A DNA stretch of 17,200 nt from Paracoccaceae bacterium (GCA_013214715.1 JABSSB010000140.1:1-17200), one strand, 5' to 3'; positions 1-8,106 are shown, numbered from the stretch's first letter. Notes: generated by a model not told the origin, from the sequence alone. Translations and numbers: made by a program.

Positions 1-23
1 TGTAGGACGAGATCGTGCCCTAG

Positions 24-965
24 TCACCCATAGGGCCAAAGCCCCTGCGCCAGCGCCTCGATCCCGTTTTTGATCCGGGCAAAGCTGTCCCGCGCACGGG
101 TCACGGTGCTGCGCGCCCGCAGATAGCCATGAACCAGACCCGGCTCAGTGATCCAATGCGCCTGCCCGCCGGCGGCCACGATCTGGTCACGATAGAGACC
201 GCCATCATCGCAAAGCGGGTCACATTCCGCCGTCACGATCAATGTGGGCGGCAGGCCAGTGAAATCACTGTCATGAAGGGGCGCATAGGTCGGATCGCCC
301 TGCGGCTCCTCCCCCGCGACACGCACCATGCGGTAAAAGGCAATGTCCTGCGCGGTCAGCATCGGGGCGTTGGCATGGGTCAGGTAGCTGCCCTGATCAT
401 GCGGCCCGCCAAGGCCCGGATAGATCAGCACCTGCCCGACAATCCCCGTCAGCCGTCCACGCGCGTGATGCGCCACAGACGCCGCCAGATTGCCGCCCGC
501 GCTGTCACCTGCCAGAACCACCGGATCGCCTGCGAAACCCTCACAGGCCCATTGCGTGGCCGCAAAGGCATCCGCAAAGGCCGCCGGGTGCTTGTGTTCG
601 GGGGCAAGCCGGTAATCGACCGCCAGCACGCGGAACCCGGTCTGCGCGCAAATCTCGGCGCAGACATCATCATGGCTTTCCAGCCCGCCCACGACAAAGC
701 CGCCGCCATGGTAATAGATCACGGTGGCGGTGGGTTGGCCTGCCTCATAAAGCCGCGCGGGCACTCCGCCCGCGCTGAGGTCTGTGGCTGCTACGCCATC
801 AGGATAGCCCTGAAAGAAGGCCCGACACATCCGGTCATATATCTCGCGCTGCTCGGCCACGGATTTCGTGGCCGTATCAGGCGGATACCAGCTGTCGGTT
901 TCGCGGATAAACGCCCAGGTTTCCGTGTCGATCAGACTGGAATAATCGGCGCTCACGCCGCCCAT
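24..965 (-). CDS. alpha/beta hydrolase, HSL (hormone-sensitive lipase) type esterase
   Basis: Predicted soluble carboxylesterase of about 313 residues. Visible hallmarks are the oxyanion-hole HGGG at residues 86-89, the nucleophile elbow GDSAGG with Ser155, an acid residue in the ECDP stretch (Asp249), and the catalytic His279 in VHG. Spacing and length fit the bacterial HSL (alpha/beta hydrolase fold-3) family. Such enzymes hydrolyse short- to medium-chain acyl esters; the physiological substrate cannot be read from the sequence. The gene overlaps the end of the upstream acyl-CoA synthetase by 13 bases, so the two are probably co-transcribed and translationally coupled. An alternative GTG start at 956 would give a 4-base GTGA overlap with the synthetase stop and is equally plausible. 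No signal peptide is seen, which suggests a cytoplasmic enzyme. Confidence 0.9.
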   Translation of the reverse strand: MGGVSADYSSLIDTETWAFIRETDSWYPPDTATKSVAEQREIYDRMCRAFFQGYPDGVAATDLSAGGVPARLYEAGQPTATVIYYHGGGFVVGGLESHDDVCAEICAQTGFRVLAVDYRLAPEHKHPAAFADAFAATQWACEGFAGDPVVLAGDSAGGNLAASVAHHARGRLTGIVGQVLIYPGLGGPHDQGSYLTHANAPMLTAQDIAFYRMVRVAGEEPQGDPTYAPLHDSDFTGLPPTLIVTAECDPLCDDGGLYRDQIVAAGGQAHWITEPGLVHGYLRARSTVTRARDSFARIKNGIEALAQGLWPYG

Positions 966-2839
966 TCCCAGGGGCGGGTGTAATCGCCAAGCACCTTGGC
1001 CACGTCGCCTTCATCGGAGCCACGACGGTCCAACTGCGCCACAAGCCCGCGCGATTTGTCATCGCTGACCGAGACAACCCGCGCCTGCACGCCAGCGTCT
1101 TCCAACGCGTCATTGTAGATTCGGGTAATCGCGTCCTTGCGCAGATCGGGCTTGAAGATCTTGCCCACGGCGGTTTTCGGCAGTTCGGGCATGATCGAGA
1201 TATGCTTGGGCCGCGCAGCGCGTTCATGAACCTGCAGATTGCAATGTTCGACCAGTTCGGCCGGGGTCACATTGGCACCATCGACCAGCTCGACATAGGC
1301 GCAGGGGATCTCACCGGCATGGGCATCGGGCTGGCCGATCGCCCCGGCAAAGGCCACGGCCGGATGGCCCAGCAGCGCCTCTTCGATCTCGGCGGGGTCG
1401 ATATTGTGGCCGCCGCGGATGATGATGTCCTTGGCGCGACCGGTGATCCACAGATAGCTGTCCTCGTCCATCTTGCCCAAATCACCCGTGCGCAGATATT
1501 TGTCATAGTGATAAAGATCCGCGTTCTTGGCGGTTTCGGTATAGGTGCCGCCCGCGCGCACGCCGGGGTTGGAAATGCAGATCTCGCCGATCTCGCCCGG
1601 TGCACATTCCACCGTCCCTTCCAGGGTTTGCTTGACGATCTTCACATCCGTATACGGGAAGGTCATCCCGATGGAGCCGATTTTCTTTTCCCCATCCACC
1701 GGATTTGCAGAGACGATGCAGGTCGCTTCGGTCAGGCCATAGCCTTCGACGATGGTCAGGCCGCAGGTTTCCTCGAACCGGCGGAACAGTTCCATCGGCA
1801 TGGGCGCAGAGCCGGAAAACGCTTTCTTCACCGTCGAGATATCGGCATCGACCGGGCGCTGCATCAGCGCAGCCACAGCGGTGGGCACGGTGGCGATAAA
1901 GGTCGTCTTGTAGCGTTCGTTCAGCTTCCAGAAATTATCCATCACCCCATCGCCGCGATAGCCCGCGGGTGTGGGGAAGACGATATGCGCCCCGGTAAAG
2001 AGCGCAGCGTTCAGCATCACGTGACAGGCCATCACATGGAACAAGGGCAGCGGGCACATGACCACATCGCTATTGTCCAGCAGCAGGCTACCCACCCAGC
2101 CATTATAGACGAACCCGTCATAGGTATGCTGCGCGACCTTGGGCATACCGGTCGTGCCGCCGGTGTGGAAATAGAACGCCACCCGGTCGCCCGATGCATC
2201 AGCAAATTGCAGCTCTTTCGGCTGCTTCGCGATTTCGGCGTTGAAGTTCAGATATTTCGCACTGGCTGCCATGTCGCCCGGCATTTTGGGTCGCAGCAGC
2301 GGGACCAGCCAGCTTTTGGGTGGGGTCAGATAGCGGTTGAGGTCAACCTCAAGCACGGTCATCACACCCGGCGCGTGGCGCACGGCTTCGGCCACTTTCT
2401 GCGCGATGTCAGTCTTGGGGAAGGCTTTCAGCGTCACGACCACCTTGGCGCCGGTTTCGCGCAGGATGGCGGCGATCTGTTCGGGCTCCAAAAGCGGGTT
2501 GATCGGGTTCACGATCCCCGCAACCGAGCCGCCCAAAAGGCTCAATACCGCCTCGTTGCAGATCGGCAGGATATAGGCGACCACATCATCTTCGCCGATG
2601 CCCAGATTGCGGAACAGGTTGGCGGTCTGGTTGGTTTTCTCCAGCACCTCTTTCCAGCTGAGCGTTTCGGCCTTGTCGGTCGGGCCAGAGGTCAGCTGAA
2701 AGGTCACACCATCATTGTCGGGATGCGCGGCGGCGGTGCGGGCCAGCACTTGATGCGTGGTGCGCGGTAGATCGCGCCCCTCCCACGTGGCTTCGGCTTC
2801 GATGGCATTGCGATCTGCGATGTTGGCAATTGTGCCCAT
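953..2839 (-). CDS. acyl-CoA synthetase (AMP-dependent ligase family)
   Basis: Predicted 628-residue ANL-superfamily enzyme that activates a carboxylic acid with ATP to an acyl-adenylate and then transfers it to CoA. The phosphate-binding loop YFHTGGTTGMPK lies at about residues 223-234, GYGLTEAT at 366-373, the hinge region YLRTGDLG at 449-456, and the catalytic lysine in PKTAVGK at about 560. Chain-length preference cannot be read off; the total length resembles medium/long-chain or aryl-CoA synthetases. The chosen ATG at 2839 has a strong ribosome binding site (GGGGAGGA) about 8 bases upstream. A longer open frame to 2923 lacks such a site and adds a low-complexity basic stretch. The esterase gene follows with overlap, suggesting a small acyl-group or ester-using operon. 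Confidence 0.93.
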   Translation of the reverse strand: MGTIANIADRNAIEAEATWEGRDLPRTTHQVLARTAAAHPDNDGVTFQLTSGPTDKAETLSWKEVLEKTNQTANLFRNLGIGEDDVVAYILPICNEAVLSLLGGSVAGIVNPINPLLEPEQIAAILRETGAKVVVTLKAFPKTDIAQKVAEAVRHAPGVMTVLEVDLNRYLTPPKSWLVPLLRPKMPGDMAASAKYLNFNAEIAKQPKELQFADASGDRVAFYFHTGGTTGMPKVAQHTYDGFVYNGWVGSLLLDNSDVVMCPLPLFHVMACHVMLNAALFTGAHIVFPTPAGYRGDGVMDNFWKLNERYKTTFIATVPTAVAALMQRPVDADISTVKKAFSGSAPMPMELFRRFEETCGLTIVEGYGLTEATCIVSANPVDGEKKIGSIGMTFPYTDVKIVKQTLEGTVECAPGEIGEICISNPGVRAGGTYTETAKNADLYHYDKYLRTGDLGKMDEDSYLWITGRAKDIIIRGGHNIDPAEIEEALLGHPAVAFAGAIGQPDAHAGEIPCAYVELVDGANVTPAELVEHCNLQVHERAARPKHISIMPELPKTAVGKIFKPDLRKDAITRIYNDALEDAGVQARVVSVSDDKSRGLVAQLDRRGSDEGDVAKVLGDYTRPWEWAA

Positions 2840-2985
2840 TGGTGTGATTCCTCCCCTGCGGTGGCGCATCCGGCGCGCTTTTTCTGTTGCGCCGACCATG
2901 ATGTGAGCCCGCCGCCCGCGCAAGACAAGGGAAGTAAGGTCAACCGGCGCAAAACCGTGTGACGTTGCGAAGTTTTGGCCGCCGC

Positions 2986-4788
2986 CTAGGCCGCAGCAGC
3001 CCCATCGGTGAACTGCAACCGGGCCAGACGCGCATAAAGCCCGCCTTCGGCCACAAGCTCATCATGGCGGCCCTGCGCCACGATGCGGCCCTGATCCATC
3101 ACCACGATCCGATCCGCGCGTTTCACCGTCGCCAGACGATGCGCGATGATCAGCGTGGTGCGGCCTTCGGCCATATGCTCAACCGCCGCCTGAACCGCCC
3201 GTTCGCTTTCAGCATCCAGCGCAGAGGTGGCTTCATCCAGCAGCAGGATCGGCGCATCGCGCAGGATCGCACGGGCAATGGCGATGCGCTGGCGTTGCCC
3301 GCCCGACAGCATCACGCCACGTTCGCCCAGCGGGCTGTCATAGCCTTTGGGCAGGGCCGAGATGAACTCATGCGCGGCGGCGGCTCTGGCGGCGGTCTCA
3401 ACCTCGGCCTGCGAGGCGCCCGGTCGGCCAAAGCGGATATTGTCCGCCGCCGAAGCGGCAAAGATCACCGGGTCCTGCGGCACCACGGCGATGGATTGGC
3501 GGAACACATCACGGCGCAATGTGGTCAGATCGACACCATCAATACAGACCCGCCCCGAGGACGGATCATAGAACCGCAACAGCATCTGGATGATGGTCGT
3601 CTTGCCCGCGCCCGATGGGCCGACAAAGGCCACGGTTTCCCCCGGCGCTATCGTCAGGTTGACCTGATCCAGCGCTGCCGTGTCGGGGCGCGCGGGATAG
3701 GTGAAGCTCAGATCTTCAAAGCTGATCCGCCCTTCGACCGGCACGGGCAGGGGCGCCGGGCTGTCGGGATCTGTGACGCGATCTTCAGCGCGGAGCAATT
3801 CGACCAGACGTTCGGTCGCACCTGCGGCACGCTGCAACTCTCCCCAGATCTCAGAGAGCGCGGCAACCGCGCCGCCGACCATGACGGAATAGATCACGAA
3901 CTGCACCAGCGCGCCTTCGGTCATGGTGCCGATGCGGACCGAATTGGCGCCCATCCACAGGATGCCGACAATGCCGGTAAAGACCATGAAGATCACGATC
4001 ATCGTCATCAGCGCCCGAACCCGGATGCGTCGCAGCGAAACGTCATAAGAGGTTTCGGTCACATCCGAAAACTGCGCCCGGCTGGCGGTTTCATGGGTAA
4101 AGGCCTGCACCGTTTGCACGGCGTTCAGTGCCTCAGCGGCATTGCCGGAACTGGCCGCGATCCAATCCTGATTCTCGCGGCTCAGCTTGCGCAACCGCCG
4201 TCCCAGCACAAGGATCGGCACGATGACGATTGGCACCAGCAGCAATACCAGCCCCGTCAGCTTGGCTGAGGTCAGCAGCATCAGGATCAGACCGCCGACA
4301 AAGATCAGGATATTGCGCAGCGCGATCGAAGCTGACGACCCCAGAACCGATTGAATCAGCGTGGTGTCCGTGGTGATCCGGCTAAGCACTTCGCCCGTCA
4401 TCACGGTTTCATAGAATTGCGGACTCATCCCGATGACGCGGTCAAAGACGGCCTTGCGCAGATCGGCCACGACCCGTTCGCCCAGCCGCGTCACCAGCGC
4501 ATAGCGCAGCCCCGTGCCCAGCGCCAAAAACGCGGCAATGCCCACAGCGGCCATGAAATAGCGGCCCAGCAGCTCTCCATCTTCGACGCGAAAATTGTCA
4601 ATAACGCGCCGTACGGCAATGGGCAGGGTCAGCGACAGCATCGCTGTCAGAACCAAAGCCGCCCCCGCCGCCGTCAGCAGGCCGGTATAGGGGCGCACAA
4701 AGGGCCAAATCGCCTTGAGCGCGTTCATATCGCGCGAGGTTGCCCGCTCTTTTTCCGAGCCGGGCGCCTGCGTCTGCTGTTGCGCCAT
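2986..4788 (-). CDS. ABC transporter, fused permease and ATP-binding half-transporter (MsbA/exporter type)
   Basis: Predicted 600-residue inner-membrane exporter half-unit that would act as a homodimer. A six-helix transmembrane domain spans about residues 25-320 and is followed by a nucleotide-binding domain. Walker A GPSGAGKTT is at 390-398, a Q-loop glutamine in VVPQDP near 438, the signature LSGGQ at 494-498, Walker B ILLLDEA with catalytic Glu519, and the switch His550. All motifs are intact. Substrate is unassigned: this subfamily includes lipid A flippases, multidrug and peptide exporters. The ATG at 4788 is preceded by AGAGG at 5-base spacing; the in-frame GTG two codons earlier overlaps that site and is less likely. 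No obvious operon partner lies within 150 bases on either side. Confidence 0.93.
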   Translation of the reverse strand: MAQQQTQAPGSEKERATSRDMNALKAIWPFVRPYTGLLTAAGAALVLTAMLSLTLPIAVRRVIDNFRVEDGELLGRYFMAAVGIAAFLALGTGLRYALVTRLGERVVADLRKAVFDRVIGMSPQFYETVMTGEVLSRITTDTTLIQSVLGSSASIALRNILIFVGGLILMLLTSAKLTGLVLLLVPIVIVPILVLGRRLRKLSRENQDWIAASSGNAAEALNAVQTVQAFTHETASRAQFSDVTETSYDVSLRRIRVRALMTMIVIFMVFTGIVGILWMGANSVRIGTMTEGALVQFVIYSVMVGGAVAALSEIWGELQRAAGATERLVELLRAEDRVTDPDSPAPLPVPVEGRISFEDLSFTYPARPDTAALDQVNLTIAPGETVAFVGPSGAGKTTIIQMLLRFYDPSSGRVCIDGVDLTTLRRDVFRQSIAVVPQDPVIFAASAADNIRFGRPGASQAEVETAARAAAAHEFISALPKGYDSPLGERGVMLSGGQRQRIAIARAILRDAPILLLDEATSALDAESERAVQAAVEHMAEGRTTLIIAHRLATVKRADRIVVMDQGRIVAQGRHDELVAEGGLYARLARLQFTDGAAAA

Positions 4789-4874
4789 GCGCACCTCTGC
4801 CTTGTCTTGCGTCCGAAGCGGTATGGCCCGAGCCTTCGGGGCGGGTCAAGCGTCCAAAGCGCGCAGGTACCGGC

Positions 4875-4906
4875 AAAAAAAGACCCCGGCCGCGATGGCC
4901 GGGGTC
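4875..4906 (-). terminator. intrinsic terminator downstream of tRNA-Gly / sRNA candidate
   Basis: A perfect 10-bp GC-rich stem (4882-4891 with 4897-4906) with a 5-base loop is followed, reading the minus strand, by seven T residues. It is a textbook Rho-independent terminator and lies about 160 bases past the tRNA 3' end. Confidence 0.93.
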
Positions 4907-4975
4907 AGGTAAGCTCGGTCTTGGTGGTCGGCATTCGCCGTGAGTGGTGATGAACCGAGCAAGGTATTCAACCCA
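4875..4975 (-). ncRNA. candidate small RNA between tRNA-Gly and its terminator
   Basis: Reading the minus strand, a perfect 7-bp outer stem (4954-4960 with 4913-4919, GCTCGGT/ACCGAGC) encloses a small CGGC-GAAT-GCCG hairpin (4929-4940) and is followed directly by the strong intrinsic terminator. A weak promoter-like pair (TTGCTT at 5001-5006, GATAGT at 4977-4982, 18-base spacer) would start a transcript of about 100 nt. The alternative is that this is only a long 3' trailer of the tRNA transcript. A 9-codon frame (MPTTKTELT) is also present but has no good ribosome binding site. Family unknown. Confidence 0.35.
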
Positions 4976-5067
4976 AACTATCTGGCATGTTCATCGACGC
5001 AAGCAAAGTAAGGTTTTCCGGATACCGTTACGTCATGCGGGGCGTGAACATGATCGGGAAGAACGCT

Positions 5068-5141
5068 TGGAGCGGGTAGCGGGAATCGAACCCGCACCTT
5101 AAGCTTGGAAGGCTCTTATGATACCATTTCACCATACCCGC
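5068..5141 (-). tRNA. tRNA-Gly (anticodon UCC)
   Basis: A 74-nt gene including an encoded CCA end. The 7-bp acceptor stem GCGGGTA/TACCCGC is perfect, the T arm is GCGGGTTCGATTCCCGC, and the anticodon loop CTTCCAA reads UCC, decoding GGA/GGG. The anticodon stem has an A-A apposition in its outermost pair and a G-T pair next to it; the rest pairs normally. Confidence 0.97.
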
Positions 5142-5154
5142 CCAGCGTTGGCAG

Positions 5155-5183
5155 GGGATATGCCAAGCGGTATCGCGGGTCAA
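5155..5183 (-). promoter_or_regulatory. sigma70-type promoter of tRNA-Gly
   Basis: On the minus strand TTGACC (5178-5183) and TATCCC (5155-5160) are separated by exactly 17 bases. The -10 element ends 13 bases before the tRNA 5' end, giving a short leader of about 6-7 nt. The -35 is strong and the -10 is GC-shifted, as is common in alphaproteobacterial tRNA and rRNA promoters. Confidence 0.65.
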
Positions 5184-5215
5184 GCACAACCGGGGGCTTT
5201 TTCGTCACGTGAGCC

Positions 5216-5240
5216 AAACAAACCGGGCTGACCCGCCCGG
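5216..5240 (-). terminator. intrinsic terminator of the sugar-phosphate transferase gene
   Basis: A 6-bp CCGGGC/GCCCGG stem (5223-5228, 5235-5240) with a 6-base loop is followed on the minus strand by TTTGTTT. It begins 16 bases past the stop of the WecA-like gene and separates it from the tRNA promoter. Confidence 0.75.
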
Positions 5241-5256
5241 CGTCATACGCTTCGGA

Positions 5257-6420
5257 TCAGCGTTTGCCGTCTGAGATATTGGCCAGCGCCAGTTCGTTGC
5301 GCTTGCCCCGCAGGCGGCGTGCCCGCTGGCGCACCATACGGCCGATCTGTGCCGTGACCGACCGGCCCGCGCCCATCGCCAGGATCACGTTATAGGTCAA
5401 CACAAACATCGCACCGCAGCCGATCAAGGCGAGGAACGCGGCGAGCGAGTTATACATCAGCAGCACACCAAGAATGGCGGGCAGGGCTGCAAAAGGCAGG
5501 ATCACCAGCGTGGCAATCGGGTTGGCGCGGTGCCGCGCATTGCGGCCCAGCCAATGTATTTCGATCACCCGCATGATCACCTGATGAAAGTGCATCCGGT
5601 CGGCGCAATCGATGCTCTTGCCCACGGACAAGCGGCGATACATGGCAAAGAGCGTATCTGCCATCGGCCAGAAGAACACCAGCAGGAGAGACCAGCATGT
5701 CACATCCGGTGCCACCGCATAGACGCCAAGCGCCGACCATGCCAGAAGATGACCCATCGAATAGGCGCCGGCATCGCCCAGAAACAGCTTTCCGCGCGGG
5801 AAGTTCAGCGCCATGAAGCCCAGAAAAGCCGAGACCTGGATACCCAGAAACATCACCATCTCGGGCGCGCCAACCCGCATGGCCATCACGGACATGGCCA
5901 GTCCAGCGATCACTGCCAGACCCGATGCAAGCGCGTTCAGCCCATCGGTCAAATTGAACGCATGGGCATAGCTGGATGTGACAAACAGCGTCACCAGGAT
6001 TCCCACCGGCGCGACCATGAAAATCCCAAAGCCCAGCGGCGGTACATCCATGCGATCAATCCAGATGCCCAGCAGAATGATCGCCAACGCCCCGGAGAAA
6101 ACTGCTGCGAGATACCGCAACCGCGCCGATACCTTACGCGTGATATCCTCTCCTAGACCGACCAGCAAGACCGGCAAGGTCGACAACAGGTAACGCCAGC
6201 CTGGGCCGATCTGATCGGGCGGCGCCACCATCAGCCCCAATGCAATCGCACCAAACACGGCAAGACCACCAATCCGCGGCGTCGGCACCTTGTGCGCGGC
6301 TTGAACGGCCACCGCATCGGTCACACGCGCGCTGACAAACATATTAAGACGCTTTGTCACAACGATGATCAGACATAGTCCGAGCGAAACAACAAAAGCA
6401 GAGACAAAACTGGTTACCAT
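5257..6420 (-). CDS. WecA/TagO-type polyprenyl-phosphate sugar-1-phosphate transferase
   Basis: Predicted 387-residue multi-pass membrane enzyme of the MraY/WecA (glycosyltransferase family 4) superfamily. It would transfer a sugar-1-phosphate, typically HexNAc-1-P from UDP-HexNAc, to undecaprenyl phosphate and so start a surface polysaccharide. Family motifs are present in order: HKVPTPRIGG at 43-52, GLGED at 88-92 in place of the usual Asp-Asp pair, NLTDGLN at 156-162, FLGDAGAY at 213-220, and HFH at 277-279 in the last cytoplasmic loop. About ten hydrophobic segments are visible. ATG 6420 has GGAGGGG 4 bases upstream; an in-frame GTG at 6450 is rejected because it lies upstream of that site. 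A TagO- or O-antigen/EPS-initiating role is inferred; it is not MraY, since no peptidoglycan genes adjoin. Confidence 0.88.
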   Translation of the reverse strand: MVTSFVSAFVVSLGLCLIIVVTKRLNMFVSARVTDAVAVQAAHKVPTPRIGGLAVFGAIALGLMVAPPDQIGPGWRYLLSTLPVLLVGLGEDITRKVSARLRYLAAVFSGALAIILLGIWIDRMDVPPLGFGIFMVAPVGILVTLFVTSSYAHAFNLTDGLNALASGLAVIAGLAMSVMAMRVGAPEMVMFLGIQVSAFLGFMALNFPRGKLFLGDAGAYSMGHLLAWSALGVYAVAPDVTCWSLLLVFFWPMADTLFAMYRRLSVGKSIDCADRMHFHQVIMRVIEIHWLGRNARHRANPIATLVILPFAALPAILGVLLMYNSLAAFLALIGCGAMFVLTYNVILAMGAGRSVTAQIGRMVRQRARRLRGKRNELALANISDGKR

Positions 6421-6460
6421 TTGCCCCTCCGCTCCCAAATACACACCCACAATGATCTTG

Positions 6461-6477
6461 ATGCCTTAGATAGGCAT
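6461..6477. promoter_or_regulatory. 17-bp inverted repeat in the leader of the WecA-like gene
   Basis: Perfect 6-bp arms ATGCCT/AGGCAT flank a 5-base centre, about 41 bases upstream of the ATG at 6420. It could be an operator or a leader hairpin. A candidate promoter for the gene (TTGCAC, 17-base spacer, TAACCT on the minus strand) lies just upstream and is weak. Confidence 0.35.
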
Positions 6478-6586
6478 AAGTCTCAACAAATTTGCGATAA
6501 TTAGGTTAATCCAAAGCAATGAAGAGTGCAAATCAGCCACCTTCTTGAAACTTTTTTCAGATATATTTCATATATATCAGGCGCTT

Positions 6587-6622
6587 AAAAAAATGCCGTT
6601 AAAACTTTGGCGCTTTTCGGCA
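6587..6622 (-). terminator. intrinsic terminator of gapR transcript
   Basis: On the minus strand TGCCGAAAA pairs with TTTT-AA-CGGCA (6594-6622, two-base bulge, 9-base loop) and is followed by seven T residues (6587-6593). It lies about 100 bases past the gapR stop. Confidence 0.7.
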
Positions 6623-6629
6623 ATGCAGA

Positions 6630-6654
6630 AGGTGGTTTTTTGAACCCACCACCT
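6630..6654. repeat. inverted repeat AGGTGGT/ACCACCT between gapR and its terminator
   Basis: Perfect 7-bp arms (6630-6636, 6648-6654) flank an 11-base spacer. There is no run of T after it on either strand, so it is not itself a terminator. It could add to 3'-end structure of the gapR mRNA or be a protein site. Confidence 0.4.
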
Positions 6655-6721
6655 GAGAGCGTTCAAGTCAGGGGAGAATGAGGCCCGGCGATAGTCTCCG
6701 TGACCGTGTCGCGCGCGCTGG

Positions 6722-6988
6722 TTACGACATGCCCAGCGCTTCTTTATACATCTCAAGAACCGCCTCTTCTTCGGCGATATCGTCCTTGTCGCGCTTGCGC
6801 AGAGCGACCAGCTTGCGGATGACCTTGGTGTCGTAGCCGCGGGATTTGGCCTCGGCCATCACCTCTTTCTGCTGATCGGCGATGTCCTTCTTCTCCTGAT
6901 CCAGCCGTTCGAATCGTTCGATGAACTGGCGCAGCTCGCCTGCGGTGACTTTATAGGTGGCGTCGGCCGGGTTCTCTTCGATGTCCAT
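6722..6988 (-). CDS. gapR: DUF2312 / GapR family nucleoid-associated DNA-binding protein
   Basis: Predicted 88-residue, highly charged, helical protein matching the GapR (DUF2312) family over its full length. The first conserved helix carries AGELRQFIERFERLDQEKK (about residues 16-34), followed by MAEAKSRGYDTKVIRKL (44-60) and a basic-acidic C-terminal helix. In Caulobacter, GapR encircles overtwisted DNA and stimulates type II topoisomerases ahead of replication and transcription; the role here is by family. ATG 6988 has GGAG at 7-base spacing. The open frame continues upstream to 7366, but that part is antisense to kdsD and does not look coding. The gene is divergent from kdsD, with 161 bases between the starts, and has its own terminator. 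Confidence 0.92.
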   Translation of the reverse strand: MDIEENPADATYKVTAGELRQFIERFERLDQEKKDIADQQKEVMAEAKSRGYDTKVIRKLVALRKRDKDDIAEEEAVLEMYKEALGMS

Positions 6989-7149
6989 CTGCGGCTCCGT
7001 ACTGTCAGGTTGCAGACCTGCGAGATACAAGCCACCCCGCCCGGCTGCAAGGCCGATCCCCGCCCGACGCATGGCTGAGCGGTTGCTTTGTATTGCCAAG
7101 ACACACATTTCTGCGCTAGCGCCACCCAACACGACCCGCAGGACCGCCC

Positions 7150-8106
7150 ATGACCGAGCATAAAATCCAGACCCAATACCGCAAGACGCTGGAAACCGAA
7201 GCCCATGCGCTGGGGCTGATGGCGCAGTCCATGCCCGAGGATTTCCCGAAAGTGGTTGAGCTGATTCTGCGCACGCAGGGCCGCGTGGTCGTCTGTGGCA
7301 TCGGCAAATCAGGCCATGTCGGGCGCAAGATCGCGGCGACGCTGGCCTCGACCGGGACGCCGGCAAGCTTTGTGCATGCCTCGGAAGCCAGTCACGGCGA
7401 TCTTGGCATGATCACCACGCAGGATGTGGTGATCCTGATTTCCAATTCCGGCGAGACCCGCGAATTGCATGATGCGGTCGCGCATACGCGACGCTTTGGC
7501 ATCCCGATGGTGGCCATCTCGTCGCGCGCCGACAGCACCTTGATGCAGGCCGCCGATTACCGGCTGTTGCTGGCCGATGCGCCGGAAGCCTGCAACATCG
7601 GCATGGCCCCCACGACCTCGACCACGTTGACGATGGCTTTGGGCGATGCGCTGGCCGTTGCGCTGATGACCGAGCGGCAGTTCAAAGCCGATGAGTTCCG
7701 CGTCTTCCATCCCGGCGGCAAGCTGGGGGCCGAACTGGCCACAGTCGCGCAGCTGATGCATCGCGATGACGCGTTGCCCTTGGTTGCCGAGGACACCGCA
7801 ATGCCCGAAGCGCTGATCGAGATGACATCCAAAGGCTTTGGCATCACGGGCGTTCTGGCCGACGACCGCCTGTCTGGCGTGGTGTCAGACGGTGACTTGC
7901 GGCGCAACATGGCCACATTGATGAGCCAGAGCGCGGGCGATGTCGCCACGCGCGATCCGGTAACAGTGGCGCCGGGGATGCTCGCGGCCGAGGCGCTGTC
8001 GGTGATGAATTCCCGCAAGATCTCGGCCCTGTTTGTCGTGAACGAGGCCGGACATCCCATCGGGCTGCTGCATGTCCATGACCTGCTGCGCGCCGGTGTA
8101 ACCTGA
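7150..8106 (+). CDS. kdsD: D-arabinose-5-phosphate isomerase (KpsF/GutQ/KdsD family), SIS plus two CBS domains
   Basis: Predicted 318-residue cytoplasmic enzyme interconverting D-ribulose-5-phosphate and D-arabinose-5-phosphate, the first step of Kdo synthesis for LPS or capsule. The N-terminal SIS domain shows GIGKSGHVGRK near residues 50-60 and SEASHGDLG near 78-86, with ISNSGET near 97-103 and the conserved FHPGGKLG near 187-194. A tandem CBS pair fills about residues 203-318 (SDGDLRR near 247-253). This matches the usual full length of about 320. A modest AGGA lies 7 bases upstream of the ATG. The small membrane protein follows 13 bases later. The lptC-lptA-lptB genes that often follow kdsD are absent, so this may be a stand-alone or capsule-related copy. 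Confidence 0.94.
   Translation: MTEHKIQTQYRKTLETEAHALGLMAQSMPEDFPKVVELILRTQGRVVVCGIGKSGHVGRKIAATLASTGTPASFVHASEASHGDLGMITTQDVVILISNSGETRELHDAVAHTRRFGIPMVAISSRADSTLMQAADYRLLLADAPEACNIGMAPTTSTTLTMALGDALAVALMTERQFKADEFRVFHPGGKLGAELATVAQLMHRDDALPLVAEDTAMPEALIEMTSKGFGITGVLADDRLSGVVSDGDLRRNMATLMSQSAGDVATRDPVTVAPGMLAAEALSVMNSRKISALFVVNEAGHPIGLLHVHDLLRAGVT

Noticed and set aside
129..983. Long plus-strand open frame opposite the esterase
   Set aside because: It is antisense to a gene with a full catalytic triad, is rich in His/Arg/Gly and has no family motif. This is a typical high-GC shadow.
1202..2770. 522-codon plus-strand frame opposite the acyl-CoA synthetase
   Set aside because: Antisense shadow with His/Gln/Asp-rich composition and no recognisable domain.
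6989..7366. N-terminal extension of the gapR frame
   Set aside because: It overlaps kdsD on the opposite strand, lacks family similarity and is preceded by no ribosome binding site; the family length ends at the ATG at 6988.
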